In this document: piece by piece, positions 5,583-12,465 of the stretch
Position numbering within the stretch: the stretch's first letter is position 1
Layout of the letters: each line of letters opens with the position of its first letter
Source: JALYIM01 sp040003205
GTDB lineage: Bacteria > Acidobacteriota > Terriglobia > Terriglobales > Acidobacteriaceae
Reading direction: 5' to 3'
NCBI GenBank assembly: GCA_040003205.1
Contig: JBDUDA010000061.1
Span: forward strand, 1 to 12,852
DNA: 12,852 nt
Made by a program: the position numbers and the translations under genes
Notes under the pieces: generated by a model
What the model saw: the letters and a program-made list of their open reading frames with translations, nothing else
Database searches by the model: none
What the model was told of the DNA's origin: nothing

Positions 5583-6794
5583 CTACGAATAAAACTGCGC
5601 AATGCTCTCCACCACCCAGCGCTGCTCCTCCGCCAGCAATTCAGGAAACATTGGAAGCGCGAGAACTTCGTGGGCCGCTCGTTCAGATTCCGGCAGATCT
5701 CCCTCTCGATAACCGAGATAGGAAAAACTGGGCTGCAAATGGAGCGGCACAGGATAATAAATTTCTGTTCCAATCTTGCGGTCTGCGAGAAATTTTCTAA
5801 GTTCATCCCGTCGCGTGGCCCGCACCACATATTGGTGAGATACCGAGCGTGCCTGCGCGGAGATTTTCACCGGCCTGATCGGCGACTTACTTCCCTGCCC
5901 TAACAACCCAGACTCGGACAGCAATCGGTCATAGAGATCGGCATGTTCCCGGCGCTTGCGGTTCCATTCTTCGAGATGGGTCAACTTTACGCGGAGAATG
6001 GCAGCCTGAATTTCGTCGAGGCGGGAGTTCCATCCAAATTCTTCGTGATGGTAGCGTCGGGAGCTGCCGTGATTCCGCAGCCTGCGCAGATGCGCTGCAA
6101 GTTCGGGATCGTTCGTAGTAACAAGCCCAGCATCGCCGTAGGCGCTTAAATTTTTGGTTGGATAAAAACTGAATGCGGCGGCGCGTCCCATTGACCCCGC
6201 ATGACGACTTCCCCAAGCCGCGCCGATGGCCTGCGCAGCATCTTCAACGATCTGTAGGTGAAATTCGTCCGCGATGGCTTGTAGTGCGTCCATGTCGGCG
6301 CACTGGCCGTAAAGATGCACGGGCAGCAGCGCGCGAATTTTGTGAGAACCTCCGTGGCTAAGTCTGTCGCGAATTCGCACAGCGGCTATGTTGAGAGTGT
6401 CGGGGTCAACGTCAACGAAGATAGGACGCGCTCCAGCACGCACGATGGCGCTCGCGGAAGCGAAAAAACTGAAAGCAGTTGTGATGACGGAATCGCCCGG
6501 CACCACCCCGGACCCAAGAAGTGCCAGCCAGAGCGCGTCCGTCCCTGAGGCGCACGCAACTCCGTCCACCGCTCCGGTGAGGGCTGCAATCTCTCGTTCG
6601 AGGGCTTCGGTTTCCGCTCCGAGTACGAATTTTTGTGAGGCGCAGACGCGCTCGATCGCCGTCAGCACTTCCTCGCGGATGTTTTGATATTGGCGATGCA
6701 GGTCAAGAAGCGGGACTTCGTTCACTTTCACATTTGCGGACTTGCGGGCTGAGACTTCCGGCGATCTTTTGGCCGCGTTGTTGGATGCCGTCAC
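5583..6794 (-). CDS. DegT/DnrJ/EryC1/StrS-family PLP-dependent aminotransferase
   Basis: This 403-residue protein is a fold-type I PLP enzyme of the DegT/AHBA-synthase family, which aminates keto-sugars bound to nucleotides for O-antigen, capsule or glycan synthesis. Visible signatures are V27-P-L-L-D-L-H-R-Q-Y at the start of the domain, A-S-G-T-D86 (cofactor phosphate region), E184-D-A-A-Q-A (D185 binds the pyridine nitrogen), and S209-F-Y-P-T-K214-N-L, with K214 as the Schiff-base lysine. Then come G-D-A-G and N-S-R-L-D-E-I-Q-A-A. The domain is complete and of normal length. The start is GTG at 6794 with no ribosome binding site, and TAAAAT (6808-6803) lies 8 bases upstream. GTG codons at 6731 or 6725 would remove a 21- or 23-residue tail and fit the family better. 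No other sugar genes lie nearby, so the substrate is unknown. Confidence 0.92.
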   Translation of the reverse strand: MTASNNAAKRSPEVSARKSANVKVNEVPLLDLHRQYQNIREEVLTAIERVCASQKFVLGAETEALEREIAALTGAVDGVACASGTDALWLALLGSGVVPGDSVITTAFSFFASASAIVRAGARPIFVDVDPDTLNIAAVRIRDRLSHGGSHKIRALLPVHLYGQCADMDALQAIADEFHLQIVEDAAQAIGAAWGSRHAGSMGRAAAFSFYPTKNLSAYGDAGLVTTNDPELAAHLRRLRNHGSSRRYHHEEFGWNSRLDEIQAAILRVKLTHLEEWNRKRREHADLYDRLLSESGLLGQGSKSPIRPVKISAQARSVSHQYVVRATRRDELRKFLADRKIGTEIYYPVPLHLQPSFSYLGYREGDLPESERAAHEVLALPMFPELLAEEQRWVVESIAQFYS

Positions 6795-6868
6795 GCGCTG
6801 CGATTTTACCAGCTATTCCGCCTGCGCCCTGTCCAGCATTTAGATTTCATGATTTCCGGAAAAATACG

Positions 6869-7255
6869 TCAAACATTCTTACTGGTCTTAGTAACTTTCA
6901 GCTGTGGGAGGGAGGGTGGCGGGGTGTTTTCTGTGAAGGCTTGCACGCATTCTTGCAGACTTTGTCGCAGGCGAGTCAATTCGATTCCGCCAAAATGTTC
7001 CGGATAGCCGGACAGATTGCGCAGCGCGCGTTTCAACACAGACTCCGCGCCCATGAGATTGCCCTGGCTATGGTGGTGGAAGGCGACGGACATCTGCACT
7101 AACCCCTGGAAGAAAAGCTTTTGCTCTCCCGGCGCAGATCGCCATAAATCTTCAAACAATTCGTGGGCTTCGAAGAAATGCGCGCGATTGAAGGATGAGA
7201 TTGCCTGCCGAAAAGCTGCGTTATCGGAGAGGGGTTCTGAGGAAGAACTAATCAT
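6869..7255 (-). CDS. DUF309 domain protein
   Basis: This 128-residue protein matches the DUF309 family by its motifs: F22-N-R-A-H-F-F-E-A-H-E-L-F-E-D-L-W-R39, then F-F-Q-G51-L-V-Q and A58-F-H-H-H-S-Q-G-N66, with G-A-E-S-V-L-K-R-A following. The conserved His/Glu/Asp residues suggest a small helical protein that might bind metal, but the family's function is not known. The frame is open to 7333, but those 26 residues are the translated repeat (C-H-P-E-R-G-R-G-T), so the ATG at 7255 is chosen. The ribosome binding site is weak. It ends 74 bases before the aminotransferase start on the same strand; co-transcription is possible but not shown. Confidence 0.85.
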   Translation of the reverse strand: MISSSSEPLSDNAAFRQAISSFNRAHFFEAHELFEDLWRSAPGEQKLFFQGLVQMSVAFHHHSQGNLMGAESVLKRALRNLSGYPEHFGGIELTRLRQSLQECVQAFTENTPPPSLPQLKVTKTSKNV

Positions 7256-7273
7256 TGGGATCCACGCGGTGCG

Positions 7274-7311
7274 AGAAAAGGAGGTCCCTCGACCGCGCTC
7301 GGGATGACAAC
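7274..7311. repeat. Dispersed intergenic repeat, short copy
   Basis: The copy reads AAAAGGAGGTCCCTCGACCG and then CGCTCGGGATGACAA. It lies immediately upstream of the DUF309 start and faces the copy at 7328-7396 with the GATGACA ends together, 16 bases apart. Confidence 0.7.
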
Positions 7312-7327
7312 TCCTATACCTAACCCC

Positions 7328-7396
7328 TGTCATCCCGACCGAGGCGGTGATTCGCGCAGCGGATCACCGGGGAGTGGAGGGACCTGCTGTTCCCCT
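7328..7396. repeat. Dispersed intergenic repeat, full-length copy, inverted relative to its neighbour
   Basis: The copy runs from TGTCATCCCGACCG to GGAGGGACCTGCTGTTCCCC, the reverse orientation of the copies at 3613 and 7274. Its core is the palindrome 7345-7355 / 7359-7369 (10 of 11 pairs, loop GCA). It sits 12 bases past the stop of the minus-strand membrane protein gene and could fold in the 3' end of that transcript. Confidence 0.75.
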
Positions 7397-7408
7397 CCTG
7401 AAAGAACT

Positions 7409-8170
7409 TCATTTTCCGAACATGGGGTAGTGACTGGCTGCCCCCATGAAAAACATAAGCGGCAATGAAAGAAAAGCATTCATGCGCGAGGACAGGAACG
7501 CCATTCGGGCCATGCGCGCGGACTTTTCCGGCATTGGAGTTCCGCTGGTCGCGCTTTCTCTTGTCCACTGAATCATGCGCTTCTGTATGCGCCAGATCAC
7601 CCCCCACACATTCAGTAGCATCACCCACCCCAAGCCGCCGCCGATTCCAATGGAAAGCATTCGGTTACTTTCCCATCCATGATTGTTCAGGTGGAGAAAA
7701 ATCCACGACGCAGCGATGACGACGACCGCCACGATGGGGGCCAGGACCAGACCCTTATTCAATATCCCTTTTCCGGGGATGAGCAGGGCGTAGAGAATGG
7801 CCCAGACGGCGGTCCAGATCGCAAAGAAGCTCGCCATTGCCATTCCAGAAGACGCTCCGGCATTTTTTGCATCGGAGGCCACAACCGTGCCCCAATAAGC
7901 CAATCCAGCGAGAACGGTGGCCACGGCGGCCCAGCGGAACCAGAAGAGGGCGCGAGTCAGCAGCAGGGGAAGCACTTTCCCTTTTGTTGCCGGATCTATT
8001 TCTTTCATGAAAGGCACATTCACCAGATTGAAGAAATACAGCAGGCCGATCCACAAAATTCCCGCGACAAAATGGACGAAGCGCAGCACCATCAGCGCGT
8101 TGCTTTGCAGGTCGTCAGGCAGACTGAAAATAGGGGTGAAGGTTGCGGGATGAAATACTGGAGTTGGCAT
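7409..8170 (-). CDS. Multi-pass membrane protein related to the membrane domain of urate hydroxylase PuuD
   Basis: This 253-residue protein has about six hydrophobic helices (roughly 26-50, 70-97, 110-132, 139-160, 170-195 and 223-245). It resembles the N-terminal membrane domain of PuuD (urate oxidase N-terminal family). Resemblances are the first helix R30-F-V-H-F-V-A-G-I-L-W-I-G, the S-N-R-M-L-S-I-G-I-G-G-G-L-G-W segment (158-172) and the last helix S227-S-R-M-N-A-F-L-S-L-P-L-M-F...S-H-Y-P. Full-length PuuD proteins are longer and carry a C-terminal cytochrome c domain that is absent here; no CXXCH is present. H33, H160 and H247 could be haem or metal ligands. Urate oxidation is therefore only a suggestion; no purine genes are nearby. 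The ATG at 8170 has GGAGA 5 bases upstream, so the frame's extension to 8221 is dropped. Confidence 0.78.
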   Translation of the reverse strand: MPTPVFHPATFTPIFSLPDDLQSNALMVLRFVHFVAGILWIGLLYFFNLVNVPFMKEIDPATKGKVLPLLLTRALFWFRWAAVATVLAGLAYWGTVVASDAKNAGASSGMAMASFFAIWTAVWAILYALLIPGKGILNKGLVLAPIVAVVVIAASWIFLHLNNHGWESNRMLSIGIGGGLGWVMLLNVWGVIWRIQKRMIQWTRESATSGTPMPEKSARMARMAFLSSRMNAFLSLPLMFFMGAASHYPMFGK

Positions 8171-8238
8171 TGACTCTCCGACATTTTTCGAGAAGCGCCC
8201 GATTCTACAACGAAAATGCACTATCGAGTGCGCCGAAG

Positions 8239-8267
8239 TTGAAAAGTGAGTGGCGAGGCCTTATCGT
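8239..8267 (+). promoter_or_regulatory. hfq: Candidate promoter of hfq-hflX
   Basis: TTGAAA (8239-8244, 5 of 6) and TATCGT (8262-8267, 4 of 6) are 17 bases apart. Transcription from about 8274 would give a 92-base leader containing a small hairpin, GGGAAG (8305-8310) / CTTCCC (8314-8319) with a 3-base loop. Confidence 0.4.
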
Positions 8268-8365
8268 ACGAATGGACAAGGTCGTTTCTCCGCTTTCTGG
8301 TTTTGGGAAGTGTCTTCCCGGCTCGTTTGAGAGTGGACCTGACGATCTGGTCAAGGAGACCGGTC

Positions 8366-8671
8366 ATGGAAAATAAGCTGGCACAGAACATACAAGAGAC
8401 ATTCCTGAATACCGCTCGCAAGGAGAGGAACAACATCACGATTTATCTTTTGAGCGGAGTTAAACTCACCGGGCGCATTCGCTCGTTTGATAAGTATTCA
8501 GTGATTCTTGAGACCAATAACCAAGAACAGCTAATTTTCAAGCATGCGATTTCAACAGTGGCCATGGGCAAGTCTTCTCACCCACAACCCGAGAAAGTGG
8601 CTTCCATCAGCGCTCCAGTGCCCGACGCGGAAGTGACACAAGCAGCGAGCGCTTCTGGCACGGAAGGATAG
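8366..8671 (+). CDS. hfq: RNA chaperone Hfq
   Basis: This 101-residue protein is Hfq, the hexameric Sm-like protein that pairs small RNAs with mRNAs. The Sm1 region (about 24-55) reads I-T-I-Y-L-L-S-G-V-K-L-T-G-R-I-R-S-F-D. The Sm2 motif is F58-K-H-A-I-S-T-V65, equivalent to the Y-K-H-A-I-S-T of E. coli, and Q10 matches the uridine-binding glutamine. A basic rim patch, R18-K-E-R21, is kept. The C-terminal tail (about 68-101) is Pro/Ala/Ser-rich and looks disordered. AAGGAG lies 8 bases before the ATG, which settles the start against an in-frame GTG at 8246. hflX follows after 12 bases, as in many bacteria; the usual upstream partner miaA is not here. Confidence 0.96.
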   Translation: MENKLAQNIQETFLNTARKERNNITIYLLSGVKLTGRIRSFDKYSVILETNNQEQLIFKHAISTVAMGKSSHPQPEKVASISAPVPDAEVTQAASASGTEG

Positions 8672-8683
8672 GTTTCAGTCCCA

Positions 8684-10096
8684 TTGCGTGCATCTGGTTC
8701 CAGAATTTCGTCGCGGAACGGCGGGGCGCGCTCGAAATCCAACGAGGCCGCTCCCCGGGAACGTGCGTTTTTAATTGGAATGCACTGGCGTGAGCGCCCG
8801 CGCGCCAAAGCAGCCAAGACTTCCCTCACCAGCGGAGCAGCGGCGGCGCGGGACAACGCCAGCAGCCCGTCTGCCAGCTCAAAGGCTCCGACAATCCCCG
8901 AATTCAGCGCCGAAGAATCATTGGACGAACTTCGCTCGCTGGCCGGCAGCGCGGGCGCCGAGGTAGTGGGAGAGTTTCTCCAGCATCGCGACAAACCTGA
9001 TCCGGCCACGCTCATCGGCAAAGGCAAGCTGGAAGAAATCGCGGGCGCGGCAGCTTCCGCATCTGCGGATTTGCTGCTTTTTGATCACGACCTCACTGCC
9101 TCGCAACAACGGAATATCGAAAAAGTTGTGAACATCAGGGTTATTGATCGCACGCAGCTGATCCTCGACATTTTCGCGAAGCACGCGCGCACGCGTGAAG
9201 GCCAGATGCAGGTGGAATTGGCGCAACTAAACTACATGCTCCCTCGCCTGGGGGGGCGCGGAATTGAGATGTCGCAGCTTGGCGGCGGAATCGGCACCCG
9301 AGGTCCCGGCGAAACTCAGCTTGAAACCGATCGCCGTAAAATTTACCGGCGCATCCGCCACGTCAAAGAGCAGATTGAAAACGTGCGCCGCGTCCGCACC
9401 CAGCAGCGGCAAAGGCGCGGCGAGTCGCTTCCGGTCGCTACCATCGCGCTGGTGGGCTATACCAACGCAGGAAAATCTACTTTATTTAACGTCCTGACCA
9501 AGGCGTCAGTGCTGGAATCCTCCAGAATGTTTGCCACTCTCGACCCCACCATTCGCTCCGTAAGGTTGCCATCCAAGCGTCAGGTATTGCTATCTGACAC
9601 GGTAGGGTTTATCCGCAACCTTCCGCATACCCTGGTGACGGCATTTCGCGCCACGCTGGAAGAAGTGCAACGGGCGGCGCTGGTCATACAGGTTTCCGAC
9701 GCCAGCAGTCCGCTCTCCGTCGAACAGGATGCGCAAGTGGATCGTGTGCTCAAGGAACTCGAGGTCGCGGACAAGCCCCGGCTACGGGTGATGAATAAGA
9801 TTGACTTGCTTTCTCCCACACAGCGCGAGAGTCTGCGCGACGACCAAGGGAGCGTGCACATTTCGGCGGCAAAAGGTGTCGGCATTACTACGCTGTTGGA
9901 ACGTATTGATGACATGCTGTCAGAAGATGCTTTGAGCCGGATCATTTTGCGCATACCGCAAAATGAAGGGAAGATGTTGGCTCTGCTCGAAGGACGATCA
10001 CGGATTTATTCTCGGAGTTACAAAGACGGATTGGTGGAACTGGAAGTGGAAGCTCCGGAATCCGTGGTCCGGAAAGTGAAAAAGTGGATAGTCTGA
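8684..10096 (+). CDS. hflX: Ribosome-associated GTPase HflX
   Basis: This 470-residue protein is HflX, a GTPase of the OBG-HflX group that binds the 50S subunit and can split stalled ribosomes under stress. The N-terminal HflX domain spans about 27-245, with P105-D-P-A-T-L-I-G-K-G-K115 and the family hallmark G191-R-G-I-E...G-G-G-I-G-T-R-G-P-G-E-T-Q-L-E-T (to 215). The G domain has G1 G258-Y-T-N-A-G-K-S-T266, switch I F-A-T-L-D-P-T289, G3 D305-T-V-G-F309, G4 N371-K-I-D374 and G5 S394-A-A-K397. A small C-terminal domain follows from about 410. The start is TTG at 8684, 12 bases after hfq; E26-R-A-F-L-I-G already belongs to the conserved fold, so a much later start is unlikely. Residues 38-70 are a low-complexity Ala/Ser/Lys insert. 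Confidence 0.95.
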   Translation: MRASGSRISSRNGGARSKSNEAAPRERAFLIGMHWRERPRAKAAKTSLTSGAAAARDNASSPSASSKAPTIPEFSAEESLDELRSLAGSAGAEVVGEFLQHRDKPDPATLIGKGKLEEIAGAAASASADLLLFDHDLTASQQRNIEKVVNIRVIDRTQLILDIFAKHARTREGQMQVELAQLNYMLPRLGGRGIEMSQLGGGIGTRGPGETQLETDRRKIYRRIRHVKEQIENVRRVRTQQRQRRGESLPVATIALVGYTNAGKSTLFNVLTKASVLESSRMFATLDPTIRSVRLPSKRQVLLSDTVGFIRNLPHTLVTAFRATLEEVQRAALVIQVSDASSPLSVEQDAQVDRVLKELEVADKPRLRVMNKIDLLSPTQRESLRDDQGSVHISAAKGVGITTLLERIDDMLSEDALSRIILRIPQNEGKMLALLEGRSRIYSRSYKDGLVELEVEAPESVVRKVKKWIV

Positions 10097-10120
10097 CGGG
10101 ACTTGTGTTTTTGCCAATTA

Positions 10121-10169
10121 AATAGGCCGATGGCTAGGAAGCGGTGACTTTCCATGCCGTCGGCCTATT
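10121..10169 (+). terminator. Strong hairpin 25 bases after hflX, possible terminator without T-run
   Basis: Arms 10121-10134 and 10156-10169 pair at 13 of 14 positions. After a 2-base internal mismatch, GGAA (10137-10140) pairs with TTCC (10150-10153) over a 9-base loop. No T-run follows on either strand. It may end or stabilise the hfq-hflX transcript. Confidence 0.45.
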
Positions 10170-10270
10170 CGATCCGGATTGGATCGGAGGTGATACCTCT
10201 AATGCTAGTCCCACGAAGTCAGAAGTCAAGTTAAATGGCTTCTTGGCAGTGGCTCAATTTCAAAATAACC

Positions 10271-10340
10271 TGTCATCTCGACCGGAGTCGTGGCTTCGCG
10301 CAGCGAAGACACCGCGGAGTGGATAGACCTGCTTTTCCCC
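10271..10340. repeat. Dispersed intergenic repeat, full-length copy
   Basis: The copy runs from TGTCATCTCGACCGGAG to GTGGATAGACCTGCTTTTCC. The core palindrome CTTCGC (10294-10299) / GCGAAG (10303-10308) has the same GCA loop as the copy at 7328. It is in the same orientation as that copy. Confidence 0.75.
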
Positions 10341-10354
10341 CTTCTTTTTTAATA

Positions 10355-10406
10355 GGGTCTCTCGACTCCGCAAAACCAAACGGCTTTGCTTCGCTCGAGA
10401 TGACAA
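10355..10406. repeat. Dispersed intergenic repeat, copy in opposite orientation
   Basis: The copy runs from GGGTCTCTCGACTCCGC to GCTTCGCTCGAGATGACAA. It opposes the copy at 10271-10340, with the two ACCTGC/GGTCT ends facing each other and 14 bases, including six T, between them. Confidence 0.7.
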
Positions 10407-10515
10407 CCTTGAGTTGTAGCTTTTGAATTGAGCCGCTACCTGCTTCTTTCGGTTCAAATTCGGGAGTCGATCCTGCCCGCAACATCGGGAAAAGTTTCGG
10501 AAAACCTACTGCCCC

Positions 10516-10540
10516 GAGGTCCCTCTCGAGGTTGACAGTG
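10516..10540. repeat. Degenerate repeat copy overlapping the atp -35 box
   Basis: GAGGTCCCTC is identical over 10 bases to the start of the copy at 7281-7290. It is followed, after a deletion of a few bases, by TCGAGGTTGACAGTG, close to the family end CTCGGGATGACAGTC. The length is short, so homology is likely but not certain. Confidence 0.4.
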
Positions 10541-10560
10541 ATATTCTAAGATGTTAAGTT
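10532..10560 (+). promoter_or_regulatory. Candidate promoter of the ATP synthase operon
   Basis: A perfect TTGACA (10532-10537) is followed at 17 bp by TAAGTT (10555-10560), a poor -10 with 3 of 6 matches. A leader of about 40 bases would include a small dyad, GGTCT (10565-10569) / AGACC (10581-10585). Confidence 0.35.
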
Positions 10561-10607
10561 TATTGGTCTTCTAGCCGTTTAGACCGAGCTGCAACCAGCA
10601 AACACAT

Positions 10608-11090
10608 ATGGATGAGACGCTCAGACAAGTAGGCGGATTACTGCTCGGATCAGTGCCGACCATTGCCTTCATTATTTTGCTTTACGCGCTGTACACCAAC
10701 CTGGTGCATAAGCCGCTTTTGCAGGTACTGGCGGAACGCCATGACAAGACGCAGGGAGCGATTGACAAAGCTCGCGGCGACATCGCCGCCGCCGAGACCA
10801 GGACTGCGGAATACGAACAGAAATTGCGGGAAGCGCGCGCGTCCGTTTTTAAAGCGCAGGAAGCACGCCGCCAGATAGCCCTACAGGCACGCACCGCCGC
10901 GTTGAATGAGGCGCGCTCCAGATCTCAGGCGCAGGTGAAGGAAGCACGCGCAGCCATCGAAGCGGACAAAGTTGAGGCGCGGAAGACGCTTGAGGCTGAA
11001 AGCTCCGGTCTTGCCCAGGAAATCATCCGAACTGTTTTGCGCCCGTCCAGCGGGCCCTTGACAACTTCTTCTCTCGGCGGCCAAGGATGA
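10608..11090 (+). CDS. atpF: F-type ATP synthase b-type subunit (first, b'-like)
   Basis: This 160-residue protein forms part of the peripheral stalk that ties the F1 head to the membrane sector. A single membrane helix (about 10-31) is followed by a charged helix V33-H-K-P-L-L-Q-V-L-A-E-R-H, the typical b-subunit junction. A long Ala/Arg/Glu-rich coiled coil follows (about 40-140). The length is normal for the family. It overlaps the next b-type gene by ATGA, so translation is probably coupled. By order it matches b' in operons arranged b'-b-delta-alpha. No Shine-Dalgarno is visible before the ATG. The genes for subunits a and c, usually upstream, are absent. Confidence 0.88.
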   Translation: MDETLRQVGGLLLGSVPTIAFIILLYALYTNLVHKPLLQVLAERHDKTQGAIDKARGDIAAAETRTAEYEQKLREARASVFKAQEARRQIALQARTAALNEARSRSQAQVKEARAAIEADKVEARKTLEAESSGLAQEIIRTVLRPSSGPLTTSSLGGQG

Positions 11091-11905
11091 ACCGGGGGGC
11101 CATGAGAACTGCACGAGAGAAGTTTGTCCGCAAGATCGTTACTCGTCTTCTGATTTTCCTGCTGGCTCTAACTTTGATGTGGATGGCGATGTCGTTAGCT
11201 CCCAAGACGAACGCGCGACTTATTACTTCGTCCAGCGTTCTCGCAGCCTCCAACATGCAGACGGAAGACGCTCCGCAGGAAGCTGGAGGCCAGCTCGCAG
11301 AGCATTCGCGGGAAGCGGCAGGCGAGGACGAAAACGCGCAGTTCAAGCAATCTCCGTCAGTAAAATTGCTGGCTCGGATGACTGGACTTAGTCTCGAGCA
11401 TGCGTACCTTTTAAGTGTGTTATTGAACTTCGCGATCATAGCGGGCGCGGTAGTATTTGCTTTGAAGAGGAAATTGCCGGGAGTATTTCGCGATCGGTCG
11501 TCCTCGATTCAAAAAGCCATGGCTGAGGCACGGACCGCGAGTGAAGATGCAAACCGCAGGCTCGCCGATATCGAAGCCCGCCTTTCCAAGCTCGGCGGCG
11601 AAATTCAGCAGATGCAATTATCCGCCGATAAAGAGGCTTTAGCTGAAGAAGCACGCATCAAAGCGGCTGCTGAGGAAGACGCGAAAAAGATTGTCGAGTC
11701 TGCGACCCAGGAGATTGCGGCCGCGACTAAAAATGTTCGCCGGGAACTGAAAGCCTACGCCGCTGATTTGGCGGTTGCACTTGCCAGAAAACAGATACGG
11801 GTGGACGATGCGACCGATCACAACCTGATTGACGGGTTCGCGCAAAGACTTTCTGCCGATAGCGGGCGCGACGCTTCGCAAGGGCAAGGAAAGGTCCGTC
11901 AGTAA
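11087..11905 (+). CDS. atpF: F-type ATP synthase b-type subunit (second), N-terminally extended
   Basis: This 272-residue protein is about 100 residues longer than a usual b subunit. The C-terminal part is standard: one membrane helix (about 105-126), the L130-P-G-V-F-R-D-R-S-S-S-I region and a long coiled coil (about 137-235). The extension carries a first hydrophobic segment (about 17-37, with basic residues before it), either a cleavable signal peptide (possible cut after T-N-A43) or a second membrane helix. An acidic, Glu/Ala-rich linker (about 56-90) then lies on the outer side. Both readings leave the coiled coil in the cytoplasm, as needed for the stalk. ATG at 11087 overlaps the previous stop; an ATG at 11102 is an equally possible start, with GGGGGG just before it. 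Similar signal-bearing b subunits occur in some other Gram-negative phyla. Confidence 0.87.
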   Translation: MNRGAMRTAREKFVRKIVTRLLIFLLALTLMWMAMSLAPKTNARLITSSSVLAASNMQTEDAPQEAGGQLAEHSREAAGEDENAQFKQSPSVKLLARMTGLSLEHAYLLSVLLNFAIIAGAVVFALKRKLPGVFRDRSSSIQKAMAEARTASEDANRRLADIEARLSKLGGEIQQMQLSADKEALAEEARIKAAAEEDAKKIVESATQEIAAATKNVRRELKAYAADLAVALARKQIRVDDATDHNLIDGFAQRLSADSGRDASQGQGKVRQ

Positions 11906-11907
11906 GC

Positions 11908-12447
11908 ATGGCGACTGTCACAAACACCTACGCGCGGGCGTTCGCGGATGTCGTCTTCAGCAGCCATCTGGATCCAGCAAAGACGCTTCAGGAAGTGCAG
12001 TCCATCGCGGGTCTAGTGGCCGAAAGCAAAGAATTGCGGCAGGTTTGGGAGACGCCCTCGATTTCAGCCGAACAAAAGCGCGGCGTACTGGACGCGATTG
12101 TGCAGCATGACGGAATTTCGAAGCCGGTTAGAAATTTTCTTGCGGTACTGATAGATCATCACCGGATCAATTTTCTGCGGCCTATCGTGGATGAATTCAG
12201 CAAGGAACTCGACCAGCGGTTGGGATTTATTCAAGCGGAAATCACCAGCGCGCGCGACTTGAACGATTCCGAGAAAACTGCGCTGGAATCTAAAGTTGAG
12301 AAGCTGACAGGGAAAAAAGTCCGTGCGAAATATTCTCAGAATCCCTCTCTTTTGGGGGGCGCGATCATTAGAGTTGGCAGCACAATTTACGACGGCTCGG
12401 TCGAAGGCCAGTTGGAAACCATTCGTGAACAATTAGCGGCAAGCTAA
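11908..12447 (+). CDS. atpH: F-type ATP synthase delta subunit
   Basis: This 179-residue protein is the delta (OSCP-like) subunit, which sits on top of the F1 head and joins it to the b stalk. The N-terminal helical domain (about 1-105) opens with T6-Y-A-R-A-F-A, typical of the family. The C-terminal signature is S147-L-L-G-G-A-I-I-R-V-G-S-T-I-Y-D-G-S-V-E-G-Q-L. The length is normal. It starts 2 bases after the previous stop and is surely co-translated within the operon. Confidence 0.95.
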   Translation: MATVTNTYARAFADVVFSSHLDPAKTLQEVQSIAGLVAESKELRQVWETPSISAEQKRGVLDAIVQHDGISKPVRNFLAVLIDHHRINFLRPIVDEFSKELDQRLGFIQAEITSARDLNDSEKTALESKVEKLTGKKVRAKYSQNPSLLGGAIIRVGSTIYDGSVEGQLETIREQLAAS

Positions 12448-12465
12448 AGGTAAGAACCGAATTTT

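Larger units (their letters stand above)
10097..10607. other. Gene-free spacer (511 bp) between hflX and the ATP synthase operon
   Basis: No credible gene is present; open frames here are translated repeats. The spacer contains a strong hairpin (10121-10169), two opposed full repeat copies (10271-10340 and 10355-10406), a degenerate repeat (10516-10540) and the putative atp promoter. I see nothing in 10170-10270 beyond short palindromes such as GAGGT-GAT-ACCTC (10187-10199), and nothing in 10407-10515. Confidence 0.6.

Noticed and set aside
7274..7396. Possible CRISPR from repeated palindromic segments
   Set aside because: Copies are scattered, inverted and of unequal length, with no regular spacers and no cas genes.
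8246..8365. In-frame 40-residue extension of Hfq from a GTG
   Set aside because: AAGGAG lies directly before the ATG at 8366 and Hfq starts there in other bacteria; the extension covers the likely promoter.
8578..9027. Minus-strand open frame of 149 codons, and another at 9580-9954
   Set aside because: Both lie antisense within hfq-hflX, whose protein motifs are complete; high GC makes such shadows common.
10449..10475. GGTTCAAATTC, resembling a tRNA T-loop
   Set aside because: The T stem pairs only with wobbles and no acceptor, D or anticodon arm can be built around it.
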